21,261 bases of DNA, from contig DATCZS010000146.1 of NCBI GenBank assembly GCA_036525795.1, positions 1 to 21,261 on the forward strand, read 5' to 3'. Below, piece by piece: positions 1 through 9,402 of the stretch (the first letter of the stretch is position 1; every line of letters begins with the position of its first letter). The notes beneath the pieces were generated by a model. It saw only the letters and a list, made by a program, of their open reading frames with translations. It searched no databases and was not told the origin of the DNA. This DNA comes from DATCZS01 sp036525795. Its GTDB lineage: Bacteria > Actinomycetota > Acidimicrobiia > Spongiisociales > ZC4RG35. The position numbers and the translations under genes were made by a program.

Positions 1-654
1 CTCGAGGATCGACTGTGCGAGGACGCGGACGTCCGCCGTTCCGATGAGTGCGGCCGCCTCGTCCTCGCCGACGAACACCACATCGGCCGAGCGAGCCAGC
101 CTCAGAAGGACGCCGGCTGCCTTTCCGCTGTCCGGCCAGAGCGACGGTCGGAAGTTCACGTCGAACGAGACACGCGACGGCCCGCGCAGCCTGTTCACAA
201 TGACGGTTTCGACCAACTCCGCGGCAGAGTCCGAGAGGGCAGCCGTGATACCGGTCAGGTGGGTCCACTGCGACGGACCGACCCGCCGAAGGTCGTCGGG
301 CGACAGCGCTCGCGCAGCACTCTGGCTGCGATAGTACGTCGAAGACCTGACGGAGCCATCAACGTGAACTGTCATCACACCGGTGGGACGAAGATCGTCG
401 CGGACCACCTCCACGTCCACACCGGCTTCGGCGACCGCACCTTCGATGAACTTCCCAAGCGGGTCACTTCCGAGGCGCGACGCCCATTGCGTGCGGCATC
501 CCAGCCGGGCCATCCCCATCGCCACGTTCGATTCCGCGCCGGCGGGCACAGCCAGGTAGTGGCGAGGATCTTCGCGGGAGACGAAGGCAACCATGGTCTC
601 ACCGATCGCCACCAGGTCGAATGGCTCGCCTCGAGTGGGGTCGTCGGGATTCAT
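1..654 (-). CDS. kdgK: PfkB-family sugar kinase, probable 2-dehydro-3-deoxygluconokinase (KDG kinase), C-terminus cut by window edge
   Basis: Likely phosphorylates 2-keto-3-deoxygluconate to KDPG with ATP in the cytoplasm. The visible 218 residues start MNPDDPTRGEPFDLVAIGET, with the PfkB N-terminal strand and the GAESNVAMGMARLG substrate motif near residues 39-52. The FDVNFRPSLW strand lies near residue 165 and is typical of KDG/fructokinase-type members, followed by VGEDEA. The catalytic GAGD motif lies beyond the window, so the gene is partial and activity cannot be judged. The ATG at 654-652 is the only sensible start; a TACTGT -10-like hexamer lies 11 nt upstream. It is divergent, with 65 bp between starts, from an operon carrying a sugar-acid dehydratase and KDPG aldolase. 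That context favours KDG over fructose or ribose as substrate. Substrate assignment is inference; family assignment is strong. Confidence 0.85.
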   Translation of the reverse strand, partial: MNPDDPTRGEPFDLVAIGETMVAFVSREDPRHYLAVPAGAESNVAMGMARLGCRTQWASRLGSDPLGKFIEGAVAEAGVDVEVVRDDLRPTGVMTVHVDGSVRSSTYYRSQSAARALSPDDLRRVGPSQWTHLTGITAALSDSAAELVETVIVNRLRGPSRVSFDVNFRPSLWPDSGKAAGVLLRLARSADVVFVGEDEAAALIGTADVRVLAQSILE

Positions 655-719
655 ACGGATGTCCCACAGTATGGCCACCCGGGCGGGGTGAGCCGGAACC
701 GAGGAAAGGTGCCCATCCC
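655..719. promoter_or_regulatory. Divergent intergenic region between KDG kinase and the dehydrogenase operon
   Basis: Sixty-five bases separate the two divergent starts. On the minus strand TACTGT (666-671) fits a -10 element with an 11-nt gap to the kinase ATG, giving a very short or absent leader. On the plus strand a GAGGAAAGG Shine-Dalgarno (701-709) precedes the GTG at 720 by about 10 nt. I see no convincing operator dyad. The two units are probably co-regulated, but no regulator gene is in view. Confidence 0.4.
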
Positions 720-1583
720 GTGAGGATTGCCATCACCGGAGCGAGCGGAATCGTCGGACGGGCTGTCGTCGAGATGGCGCTCGAGGAGGGACACACCGTT
801 GTGGGGATCGATCGACGTGCCGGGGCGCCAGTGGATGTCGGGATCGACCTGCTCGGCGTCGACGTCTCCGACTACCCGACCCTGGTCGGTGCCATCGACG
901 GGTGCGACGCCCTCATCCACCTCGCCGCCATCAACGGACCGGGTCGCGATCCCGATCACGTCGTCCACAACAACAACGTCGTCGCCAGCTACAACGCACT
1001 CCGCGCCGCTGCCGAGGCGGGCATCTCCCGGGTGTGCCAGGCGTCGAGCGTCAACGCCATCGGCGGGCGGTTCAGTCGCTGGCCGCGCTACGACTACTTC
1101 CCGCTGGACGAACAGCATCCGACCTACGCCGAGGACCCATACAGCCTGTCGAAGTGGATCTGCGAAAGCCAGGGCGACGCCATCGCTCGCCAGTTCGGGC
1201 ACATGTCGATCGCCAGCCTGCGCTTTCACGCGGTGGTGGAAGACCGCGACACCACCGCAGGCTGGGCAGGCACCCCGCAGCTCATCGCCGAGAAGCAGCT
1301 GTGGGGATACACCAGGCGGGAGGCTGCCGCCAGAGCGTGCCTGCTCGCCTTGACGGGCGGTTTCTCAGGCCACGAGAGCTTCTACATCGTGGCCCCCGAG
1401 ACGATGGTCGATGCACCCTCGATGGAACTGTGGGCCCAGCACTACCCCGGGGTTCCGCTGCGACGCGACCTGGCCGGGAACCAAGGGTTCTTCGACTGCG
1501 AGAAGGCGGCGGATCTTCTGGGATGGAGCCACGAGTCCGGTGATCGCTCCGCTGCGAGGCCGACGGGAGGGGAGACGCCATGA
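720..1583 (+). CDS. NAD-dependent extended SDR, candidate sugar or uronate 1-dehydrogenase (epimerase/dehydratase family)
   Basis: A 287-residue Rossmann-fold protein. It shows the extended-SDR glycine motif TGASGIVG (G7, G10, G13), Asp31 after the second strand (suggesting NAD over NADP), an Asn-rich helix (NNNVVASYNAL), the active-site Ser segment QASSVNA (about 108-113) and Tyr141-x3-Lys145. By sequence alone it could be an epimerase, an aldose 1-dehydrogenase or a uronate dehydrogenase. The next genes encode a sugar-acid dehydratase, KDPG aldolase and lactonase, so a dehydrogenase making a sugar lactone is the most economical role. An in-frame ATG at 621 would add 33 low-complexity residues before the Rossmann strand and overlap the divergent kinase; GTG 720, with a good Shine-Dalgarno at 701-709, is preferred. 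The stop overlaps the next start (ATGA), implying translational coupling. Confidence 0.75.
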   Translation: MRIAITGASGIVGRAVVEMALEEGHTVVGIDRRAGAPVDVGIDLLGVDVSDYPTLVGAIDGCDALIHLAAINGPGRDPDHVVHNNNVVASYNALRAAAEAGISRVCQASSVNAIGGRFSRWPRYDYFPLDEQHPTYAEDPYSLSKWICESQGDAIARQFGHMSIASLRFHAVVEDRDTTAGWAGTPQLIAEKQLWGYTRREAAARACLLALTGGFSGHESFYIVAPETMVDAPSMELWAQHYPGVPLRRDLAGNQGFFDCEKAADLLGWSHESGDRSAARPTGGETP

Positions 1584-2800
1584 CGAGAATCACCAACGTC
1601 CGATCGATCCTCACGGCGCCCGACGGGATTGCCCTCGTCGTCGTGCGGGTCGAGACCGACCAGGACGGGTTGTACGGCCTGGGGTGCGCCACCTTCACCC
1701 AGCGCCCCACCTTGGTCGCCGGCGCTGTCGACGACTACCTGGCGCCCCTGTTGGTCGGCCGCGATCCGGCCAACATCGAGGACCTGTGGCATCTCATGTA
1801 CGTCAACGCCTACTGGCGCAATGGTCCCGTTCTCAACAATGCGATCAGTGGGGTCGACATGGCATTGTGGGATATCAAGGGAAAAGTCGCCGGCCTCCCT
1901 GTCTATGACCTTCTGGGCGGGAAATGCCGCAACGCAGCGATGGTCTACCGGCATGCCGACGGGCGCGACCCGCAGGAGGTGCTGGACAGGGCATTGCAGT
2001 ATCGGGAAGACGGTCACCTGGCAGTTCGATGTCAGCTCGGCGGATACGGGGGGCACCGCGAAGAGGCCACCGACACGCACGTGAGGACGGCCGCTCGACT
2101 CAGGGTGGACCTACCCGGAGTCTTCTACGACCCCCATCGGTACGCCCGCTCGGTGGTGGAGATGTTGGAGTACGTTCGCTCCGGCGTCGGCGACGAGCTC
2201 TTCCTCCTTCACGACATCCATGAGCGGCTTGCGCCGATTGACGCCATTGCTCTCGCAAGGGCGCTGGAGCCGTCCCGTCTGTTCTTCCTCGAGGATCCGT
2301 TGCCCCCCGATCAGATCGAATGGTTTCATCGACTGCGCCAGCAAACCGCTACCCCCATCGCCATGGGAGAGCTCCACAACCATCCCCTGGAGTGGCGTCC
2401 GCTCATCAGTGAGCAACTGATCGACTTCATCCGATCGCACATCTCCCAGCTCGGAGGGCTTACCCCGGCCCGCAAGCTGGCGGTGTTCGCAGAAGCGTAC
2501 GGCGTGCGGACGGCATGGCACGGTCCTGGGGACGTCTCACCCGTCGGCCACGCCGCCAACCTTCACCTCGATCTGGCGAGCCACAACTTCGGTATCCAGG
2601 AGGTGATCGGGTTCGGTGACTCGCTGCGCGAGGTCTTTCCCGGGACCCCGGAGCTTAGAGATGGGTACTTGTGGCCCAACGACCGCCCGGGCCTCGGCAT
2701 CGACATCGACGAAGATCTGGCTGCCAGGTTCCCGATCGAGGTCGCACCGATCCGCTGGACTCAGGCCCGGTGGCCGGATGGCACGCTATGGACCCCATGA
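1580..2800 (+). CDS. Mannonate-dehydratase/RspA-like sugar-acid dehydratase (enolase superfamily)
   Basis: This 406-residue protein belongs to the ManD/RspA branch of the mandelate-racemase-like enolase superfamily. These Mg-dependent enzymes dehydrate sugar acids such as D-mannonate or D-gluconate to KDG. Visible signatures are YWRNGPVLNNAISGVDMALW (79-98), DIH at 212-214 (metal Asp212, catalytic His214), FFLEDP with Glu238, GELHNHP with Glu264, RSHIS with Arg285, AWHGPGD with His314 and GIQE with Glu341. These match the known ManD ligand and catalytic set at a constant offset of two. The loop after Arg150 (RCQLGGYGG) looks shorter than in characterised ManD enzymes, so the equivalent of their catalytic Tyr159 is uncertain. 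Start and stop both overlap neighbours through ATGA. Family is secure; the exact acid (mannonate, gluconate or other) is open. Confidence 0.85.
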   Translation: MTRITNVRSILTAPDGIALVVVRVETDQDGLYGLGCATFTQRPTLVAGAVDDYLAPLLVGRDPANIEDLWHLMYVNAYWRNGPVLNNAISGVDMALWDIKGKVAGLPVYDLLGGKCRNAAMVYRHADGRDPQEVLDRALQYREDGHLAVRCQLGGYGGHREEATDTHVRTAARLRVDLPGVFYDPHRYARSVVEMLEYVRSGVGDELFLLHDIHERLAPIDAIALARALEPSRLFFLEDPLPPDQIEWFHRLRQQTATPIAMGELHNHPLEWRPLISEQLIDFIRSHISQLGGLTPARKLAVFAEAYGVRTAWHGPGDVSPVGHAANLHLDLASHNFGIQEVIGFGDSLREVFPGTPELRDGYLWPNDRPGLGIDIDEDLAARFPIEVAPIRWTQARWPDGTLWTP

Positions 2801-3465
2801 CCATCGCTGAGACCGGCCCGGAGGGCGCACCAACGTTCGATCGCCTCCACAAGTGCGGCGTCATCCCGGTTGTGACCATCGACCGGGTGGAAGACGCACT
2901 CCCCCTCGGTGAGGCTTTGCTGGCAGGGGGCATCCCGTGTGCCGAGGTCACCTTCCGCACGGCCGCCGCGCCCGCTGCGCTGAACGCACTCGCGGGGGCC
3001 CTCCCCCACCTGCTGGTGGGCGCCGGAACGGTGGTCACGGTGGAACAGGCCCGTACCGCGATCGACTCGGGTGGCCGCTTCGTGGTCTCCCCCGGATACG
3101 ACGAAGACATCGTCCAGTGGTGTCTCGCCCGCGACGTGCCGGTCCTCCCGGGCGTCATGACTCCCACCGAGGTGATGCGAGCGGTGCGAACCGGCCTGGA
3201 TGCCGTCAAGTTCTTTCCTGCCGAACCAGCGGGAGGGGCCACCGCGCTGGAAGCCATCGGCGCCGCCTTCCCGAGCGTGCGCTTCGTGCCGACGGGGGGC
3301 ATCGGTCCGGAGAATCTCGGAAGCTACCTGCGCCTCCCCGCAGTGATTGCCTGTGGCGGGAGTTGGCTGGTGAGCCGGGGGCTTATCGGCGCCGGAGACT
3401 TCGGGCAGATCACGCAACTCGCCGGCGAGGCCGTTCAGCTCGTGCGTGAGGTGCGGGGCGAGTGA
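2797..3465 (+). CDS. eda: 2-dehydro-3-deoxyphosphogluconate (KDPG) aldolase
   Basis: Class I aldolase cleaving KDPG to pyruvate and glyceraldehyde 3-phosphate. The 222-residue TIM-barrel protein carries the KDPG/KHG aldolase landmarks: AEVTFRT with Glu50 (general acid/base) and Arg54, VGAGTV with Thr78, VSPGYDED, LPGVMTPTE, the Schiff-base lysine Lys138 in VKFFPAE, and the phosphate-binding VPTGGIG. Length matches the family. An in-frame ATG at 2788 is possible, but the ATG at 2797 overlaps the previous stop as ATGA, exactly as at the upstream junction, so it is preferred. It follows the dehydratase, and the KDG kinase lies at the other end of the locus, giving a complete lower Entner-Doudoroff branch. 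Confidence 0.92.
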   Translation: MTIAETGPEGAPTFDRLHKCGVIPVVTIDRVEDALPLGEALLAGGIPCAEVTFRTAAAPAALNALAGALPHLLVGAGTVVTVEQARTAIDSGGRFVVSPGYDEDIVQWCLARDVPVLPGVMTPTEVMRAVRTGLDAVKFFPAEPAGGATALEAIGAAFPSVRFVPTGGIGPENLGSYLRLPAVIACGGSWLVSRGLIGAGDFGQITQLAGEAVQLVREVRGE

Positions 3466-4541
3466 TGGACGTCGCTTCGGCGACCTTCGTGCTGGTGGGC
3501 AGCTACGCATCGCCGGAAGAAACCGGTCTCTATGCGTTTGCCCTCAACGGCGGGATCAACCCGCAGGCAGCGTGGACAGGGCTCCGGAACCCGTCGTTCG
3601 TAGCTGTGCACCCACGAGGTCCGTACGTCTACGTCGTCAGCGAGACCGGGCTCGCCAATGATGGGGTTGCCGGAACGGTGCACGCCTTCCGCATCGATCG
3701 TCCGGGGGGAATGTGGAACCTGAGTGCCCTCAACCACCAGCCCAGTTCAGGCGACCACCCGTGTCATCTGGCAATGGACCGAGACGGTCGCTGGCTGGCG
3801 GCTTCGAACTACGGCTCAGGGAGCGTGTCCGTGTTGCCGATCCGACCCGATGGCAGTCTCGCCGATGCAACAGCCGTCGTCCACCATTCCGGGGATGGAC
3901 CAAACAGAGAACGCCAAGAAGGGCCACATACCCACGCATCGGTATTCAGCCCCGATGGCCGATCGCTCATCGTTGCAGACCTCGGCATCGATCAACTGAT
4001 CGTCTACGAGTTCGATCCCGGCACAGGATCCGTGACGCCGCGCCTGACCGTCGAGGCCGCACCGGGAGCGGGGCCGCGTCACCTCGCATTTCACCCCGAC
4101 GGGGTTCACCTGTTTGTCGTCAACGAGCTGGACAACACCCTCGTCCTGCTGCGCTGGGACGGGAGTGATCGACAACTTCATCGACGACAAACGGTGTCCA
4201 CGCTGTCTGGCGACACGCGTCACAACACTGCGGCCGACATCCACGTTTCGCCATCCGGAAGGCACGTCTATGTGTCCAATAGAGGGCACGACAGCCTGGC
4301 GGTGTACGAGTTCGACGAGGTGCGCTGGCTCACCCTGACCGCAGTGCGACCGTGCGGCGGAACGGTGCCGAGAGGCTTTGGATTGGTACCCGACGGGGGC
4401 GAGGTGATCGTGGCGAACCAAGGGAGCGGAGAACTCGTGGTCCTGCCCCTCATCGACGGCGGGGCGGACGTCGGTGACCCCCTCGCCCGGATGCCTGTCC
4501 GACAGGCTTCGTGTGTCGCATTCCTCTCGAACGTGGATTGA
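3465..4541 (+). CDS. Lactonase of the 6-phosphogluconolactonase (seven-bladed beta-propeller) family
   Basis: A 358-residue protein of the Pgl-type beta-propeller lactonase family. It has repeated propeller-blade motifs: FVAVHPRGPYVYVVSE, LAMDRDGRWLAASNYGSGSV, ASVFSPDGRSLIVADLG, LAFHPDGVHLFVVNE, IHVSPSGRHVYVSNRG and GLVPDGGEVIVANQGSGE. Conserved polar residues include the GPHTH segment between blades. It probably hydrolyses a sugar lactone made by the SDR at the head of the operon rather than 6-phosphogluconolactone, because no pentose-phosphate genes are adjacent; this is inference. ATG 3465 overlaps the preceding stop by one base (TGATG); a GTG at 3462 would add one residue. No signal peptide is seen, so it is cytoplasmic. 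It is the last gene of the operon; a 193-bp gap follows. Confidence 0.85.
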   Translation: MDVASATFVLVGSYASPEETGLYAFALNGGINPQAAWTGLRNPSFVAVHPRGPYVYVVSETGLANDGVAGTVHAFRIDRPGGMWNLSALNHQPSSGDHPCHLAMDRDGRWLAASNYGSGSVSVLPIRPDGSLADATAVVHHSGDGPNRERQEGPHTHASVFSPDGRSLIVADLGIDQLIVYEFDPGTGSVTPRLTVEAAPGAGPRHLAFHPDGVHLFVVNELDNTLVLLRWDGSDRQLHRRQTVSTLSGDTRHNTAADIHVSPSGRHVYVSNRGHDSLAVYEFDEVRWLTLTAVRPCGGTVPRGFGLVPDGGEVIVANQGSGELVVLPLIDGGADVGDPLARMPVRQASCVAFLSNVD

Positions 4542-4734
4542 CGGCCGGCCGGTCCCCGACGACGTGGCCGCCGGCGCGCGAGGACGTGTGCAGGATGTGC
4601 CGCCAGATGAGTCGAGGGAGGGCCGTTCTCGCGCCAATCGAATGTGGACCATCGGGAGAGGCCCGAACGGGTACCCCGGGAACCATTCTCGAAGTCGAGA
4701 CGTCGAACCGACAAGATCCACGTGAGGAGACACC
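4542..4734. promoter_or_regulatory. Intergenic gap with a 14-bp dyad upstream of the PASTA-GerMN lipoprotein
   Basis: No plausible gene lies here. A 10-bp palindrome CGGCCGGCCG (4542-4551) abuts the lactonase stop but has no T-tract, so it is not a convincing terminator. A perfect dyad TCTCGA-AG-TCGAGA (4687-4700) lies about 35 bp before the next start and could be an operator. A GAGGAG Shine-Dalgarno (4724-4729) precedes the ATG at 4735. In DNA this GC-rich, short palindromes arise by chance, so all this is weak. Confidence 0.25.
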
Positions 4735-5883
4735 ATGCTGCGTACGAGTGTCGCCCTGCTCGCCGTGACGGTCATTGGTGCATCCGCCTGCACCACCGCG
4801 CCGGCCGACACGGACGAGAATGGCAGCGGCTCCACCACGACCGAATCTCCGATCGAGACACCCGTCGTCGTGGAGGTTCCCGATCTCACGGGATTGCCTG
4901 TGTCCGAGGCCAGGTCGGCGCTCGAGGACCGCGGACTCGACCTCACGGTGCTGCCCGCAGCCGACGACGAGGCGATCGTCGTGGCCCAGGAACCCGTCTT
5001 CGGAACCCAGGTCGAACCCGGTTCGACTGTCACCGTGGATGCGCGATTGGCGTCTACCTGCAACGCGCCGGATCCGCTCGCTCCCGGACCGGGCGAGGCG
5101 ATCGTCACCGTGCTCTTCGAATGCGGCGGTGACGCGAACGTTCCGTCCGAAGGAGTCGGCGTTCCCCGTATCGTCCCCGACTCACAACGCGCCGCCGAAC
5201 GCATCGAATGGACCCTCCGGTCCCTCCTCGCCGGGCCCACGGCAGACGAGCAGGCCGTCGGATTCACGTCTGCATTCGGCCAATGGTCGGCAGATGCGTT
5301 GAACGCCGTGACGCTCACCGATGGCGCTCTCGTCGTCGATTTCAACGACGCCATCGTCGTGAACAACATGGGCACCGCGACAGGAATGGTCTTCTTCCAG
5401 GCCGAGCTGAAACGAAACGTGTTCCTGCACCCCGAGGTCGACACGGTCGAGTTTCGATTCAACGGACGGTGCGACGCCTGGTCGGCACTGTTCGAGTCAG
5501 ATGGCTGTCTGATCGTCACCCGTGCCCGATGGGAAGCCGAACTGGCGGAGTGGGCCGGCATGCGGCCGGGATCGGAACTTCCCGAGGACGCTCGCGACGC
5601 CCTCGTCGCGTACTGGGAGTCGCTCCCCTCGGCCCCCGATATCGACCATCGCGTGACCGAAGCGTGGCAGGGCGAACCTCCCGCAGACGGGGCCGACCCT
5701 GGGGCAACGCCGATCGAGGTGTGGTGTGTGGAAGCGGAGATCTCCTCCGATGACGCCGACATCGACGGCACGCGCACGGTGTGGATCGTCACACGACGCG
5801 ACCGGGAGACCACCTGGTCGGCCGCCTTGCTCGCGAGCCTGTCCTCGACCTGGCCATACGAGGCGTGCGCCACGTCACCCTGA
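4735..5883 (+). CDS. Lipoprotein with PASTA and GerMN domains
   Basis: A 382-residue probable lipoprotein. The N-terminus is a hydrophobic signal (LRTSVALLAVTVIGASAC) with Cys19 as lipidation site; the lipobox ASAC has Ala at -3 and is slightly non-ideal. A Thr/Ser-rich linker follows, then one PASTA domain (about 45-103; VPDLTGLPVSEARSALEDRG) and a GerMN-type domain (about 120-245; LRSLLAGPTADEQAVGF and VTLTDGALVVDFND). A C-terminal region (about 250-382) with several Cys residues is unrecognised. PASTA domains usually sense peptidoglycan or muropeptides, and GerMN occurs in GerM and in LpqB-type lipoproteins. The protein therefore probably acts at the cell envelope, but its function is unknown. 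Start supported by GAGGAG five bases upstream. Confidence 0.8.
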   Translation: MLRTSVALLAVTVIGASACTTAPADTDENGSGSTTTESPIETPVVVEVPDLTGLPVSEARSALEDRGLDLTVLPAADDEAIVVAQEPVFGTQVEPGSTVTVDARLASTCNAPDPLAPGPGEAIVTVLFECGGDANVPSEGVGVPRIVPDSQRAAERIEWTLRSLLAGPTADEQAVGFTSAFGQWSADALNAVTLTDGALVVDFNDAIVVNNMGTATGMVFFQAELKRNVFLHPEVDTVEFRFNGRCDAWSALFESDGCLIVTRARWEAELAEWAGMRPGSELPEDARDALVAYWESLPSAPDIDHRVTEAWQGEPPADGADPGATPIEVWCVEAEISSDDADIDGTRTVWIVTRRDRETTWSAALLASLSSTWPYEACATSP

Positions 5884-5972
5884 GCAAGCCGCCTGCGGTG
5901 GCAGACAGGGGCCCTCTCACCGGGCCGACGGCGCGTTGGTGGCACTTCGATCTCGGAGGGCTCAAACGGATC

Positions 5973-5978
5973 TAGCGT
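5973..5978 (+). promoter_or_regulatory. Candidate -10 hexamer for a leaderless UvrA-like transcript
   Basis: TAGCGT fits the TANNNT pattern and ends 7 nt before ATG 5986, the geometry expected for leaderless transcription in actinobacteria. The only Shine-Dalgarno-like run (GGAGGG, 5955-5960) is too far from either possible start. No clear -35 is visible. Confidence 0.35.
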
Positions 5979-5985
5979 GCACTCG

Positions 5986-8355
<2,370 letters not shown>

Positions 8356-8374
8356 CCCTGGAGGCCGGCCTCGG

Positions 8375-8406
8375 CGATCCGGCAGGGCGTGGTCCCTCCC
8401 GGATCG
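8375..8406 (+). terminator. Strong hairpin downstream of the UvrA-like gene, no T-tract
   Basis: CGATCCGG (8375-8382) pairs perfectly with CCGGATCG (8399-8406). After a C-C mismatch, AGGG (8384-8387) pairs with CCCT (8394-8397) around a CGTGGT loop, for 12 pairs in all. It begins 20 bp after the stop codon. There is no T-tract, so it may be a tract-less actinobacterial terminator, an mRNA 3' stabiliser, or an operator for the following cluster. A 12-bp palindrome GAGGCCGGCCTC (8361-8372) lies just before it. Confidence 0.5.
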
Positions 8407-8470
8407 CGTAGTGTGGCGCCCAGGCCGCGACCGAACCGGCACGGCCCCGCCGCCGGAGAGGCGCCATCTG

Positions 8471-9394
8471 GTGACCAGCCCGATACAGATCCGAATGGGT
8501 GGCTACGGCCCACCGACCACCGCCTTCAGCACGTCGCTGAAGTTCATCGGCGATCGCCTCGAGGCCGAATTCGGCGACGCTGTCGACGTCAAGTACGTCT
8601 GGAACATCCTCGACCTCGGCTATCGGGGCGAGGACATCTTCTTCCTCGTCGAGAGCGGCATCCTCACGCTCGGCTACCAGTCGAGCAGCTATCTCACCGA
8701 CCGGGTACCCGAGCTCGGGTTCGTCGATCTCCCTTTTCTCTTCGAGGACGCGGCCCAGGCACGCGCCGCCATCGACGGCTCCCTTGGCGGGCTCCTGGCC
8801 GAGAGGATCGAATCTCGCACCGGCTTCCGGGTCCTGGGATTCTTCGAGAACGGGTTCCGGCACCTGTCGAACAGGCTGCGTCCTGTCCGACATCCAGGCG
8901 ACCTGGCGGGCATGACCATTCGAGTCATGCCGAGCGACGTGCACGCCCGCACCTTCGCGCTGCTCGGCGCCACACCCTTGAAGATGGACCTGTCCGATGC
9001 CATCACCGCCATCGTCGACCGACGCGTCGACGCCCAGGAGAACCCGTTGGCCAACACAGTCACCTATGGCGCTCACGCGGTCCACCCGCACCACACGCTC
9101 ACCGGTCACTTCTACGTGTCACGTCCGATCTTTGCTCACGCGCAGTCCCTGGACGGATGGCCCGAACCGCTGCGACAGGCCCTCCATCGGGCCACACGAG
9201 ACGCCATCTCCCTCCAGCGCGAACTGTCCGAGAGAGAAGCCGTCGACGCCCGCAGGGTGATCGAAGAGGCAGGAGGCGAGATCGCTACCCTCACTCGAGA
9301 GGAAAGAGCAGTCTTCCAGGCAGCGGTCGAACCCATGCACGATGATGCCCGAGACGAGTTTCCTCCCGAGTTCCTCGGATTCCTCCCGCATTGA
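8471..9394 (+). CDS. TRAP-type (DctP-family) solute-binding protein without signal peptide
   Basis: This 307-residue protein has the fold signatures of TRAP transporter solute-binding proteins. They are the first strand IQIRMGGYGPPTTAFS, LPFLFEDAAQARA, GFFENGFRHLSN, the carboxylate-binding Arg151 in the TIRVMPS segment, and the family hallmark DAQENPLAN (187-195). Characterised members are secreted with a cleaved signal and deliver organic acids to DctQM permeases. Here the mature-type sequence begins about five residues after the start. GTG 8471 has a good Shine-Dalgarno (GGAGAGG, 8455-8461). An in-frame extension upstream (from 8411) is Arg/Pro-rich, not hydrophobic, so no signal peptide is gained. 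No DctQM genes are in view. It may be cytoplasmic and used for ligand binding or sensing. The next gene begins eight bases downstream. Confidence 0.78.
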   Translation: MTSPIQIRMGGYGPPTTAFSTSLKFIGDRLEAEFGDAVDVKYVWNILDLGYRGEDIFFLVESGILTLGYQSSSYLTDRVPELGFVDLPFLFEDAAQARAAIDGSLGGLLAERIESRTGFRVLGFFENGFRHLSNRLRPVRHPGDLAGMTIRVMPSDVHARTFALLGATPLKMDLSDAITAIVDRRVDAQENPLANTVTYGAHAVHPHHTLTGHFYVSRPIFAHAQSLDGWPEPLRQALHRATRDAISLQRELSEREAVDARRVIEEAGGEIATLTREERAVFQAAVEPMHDDARDEFPPEFLGFLPH

Positions 9395-9402
9395 GAGGCC
9401 CC

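Noticed and set aside
4542..4551. CGGCCGGCCG as terminator of the sugar operon
   Set aside because: It has no loop and no T-run; such palindromes are expected by chance at this GC content.
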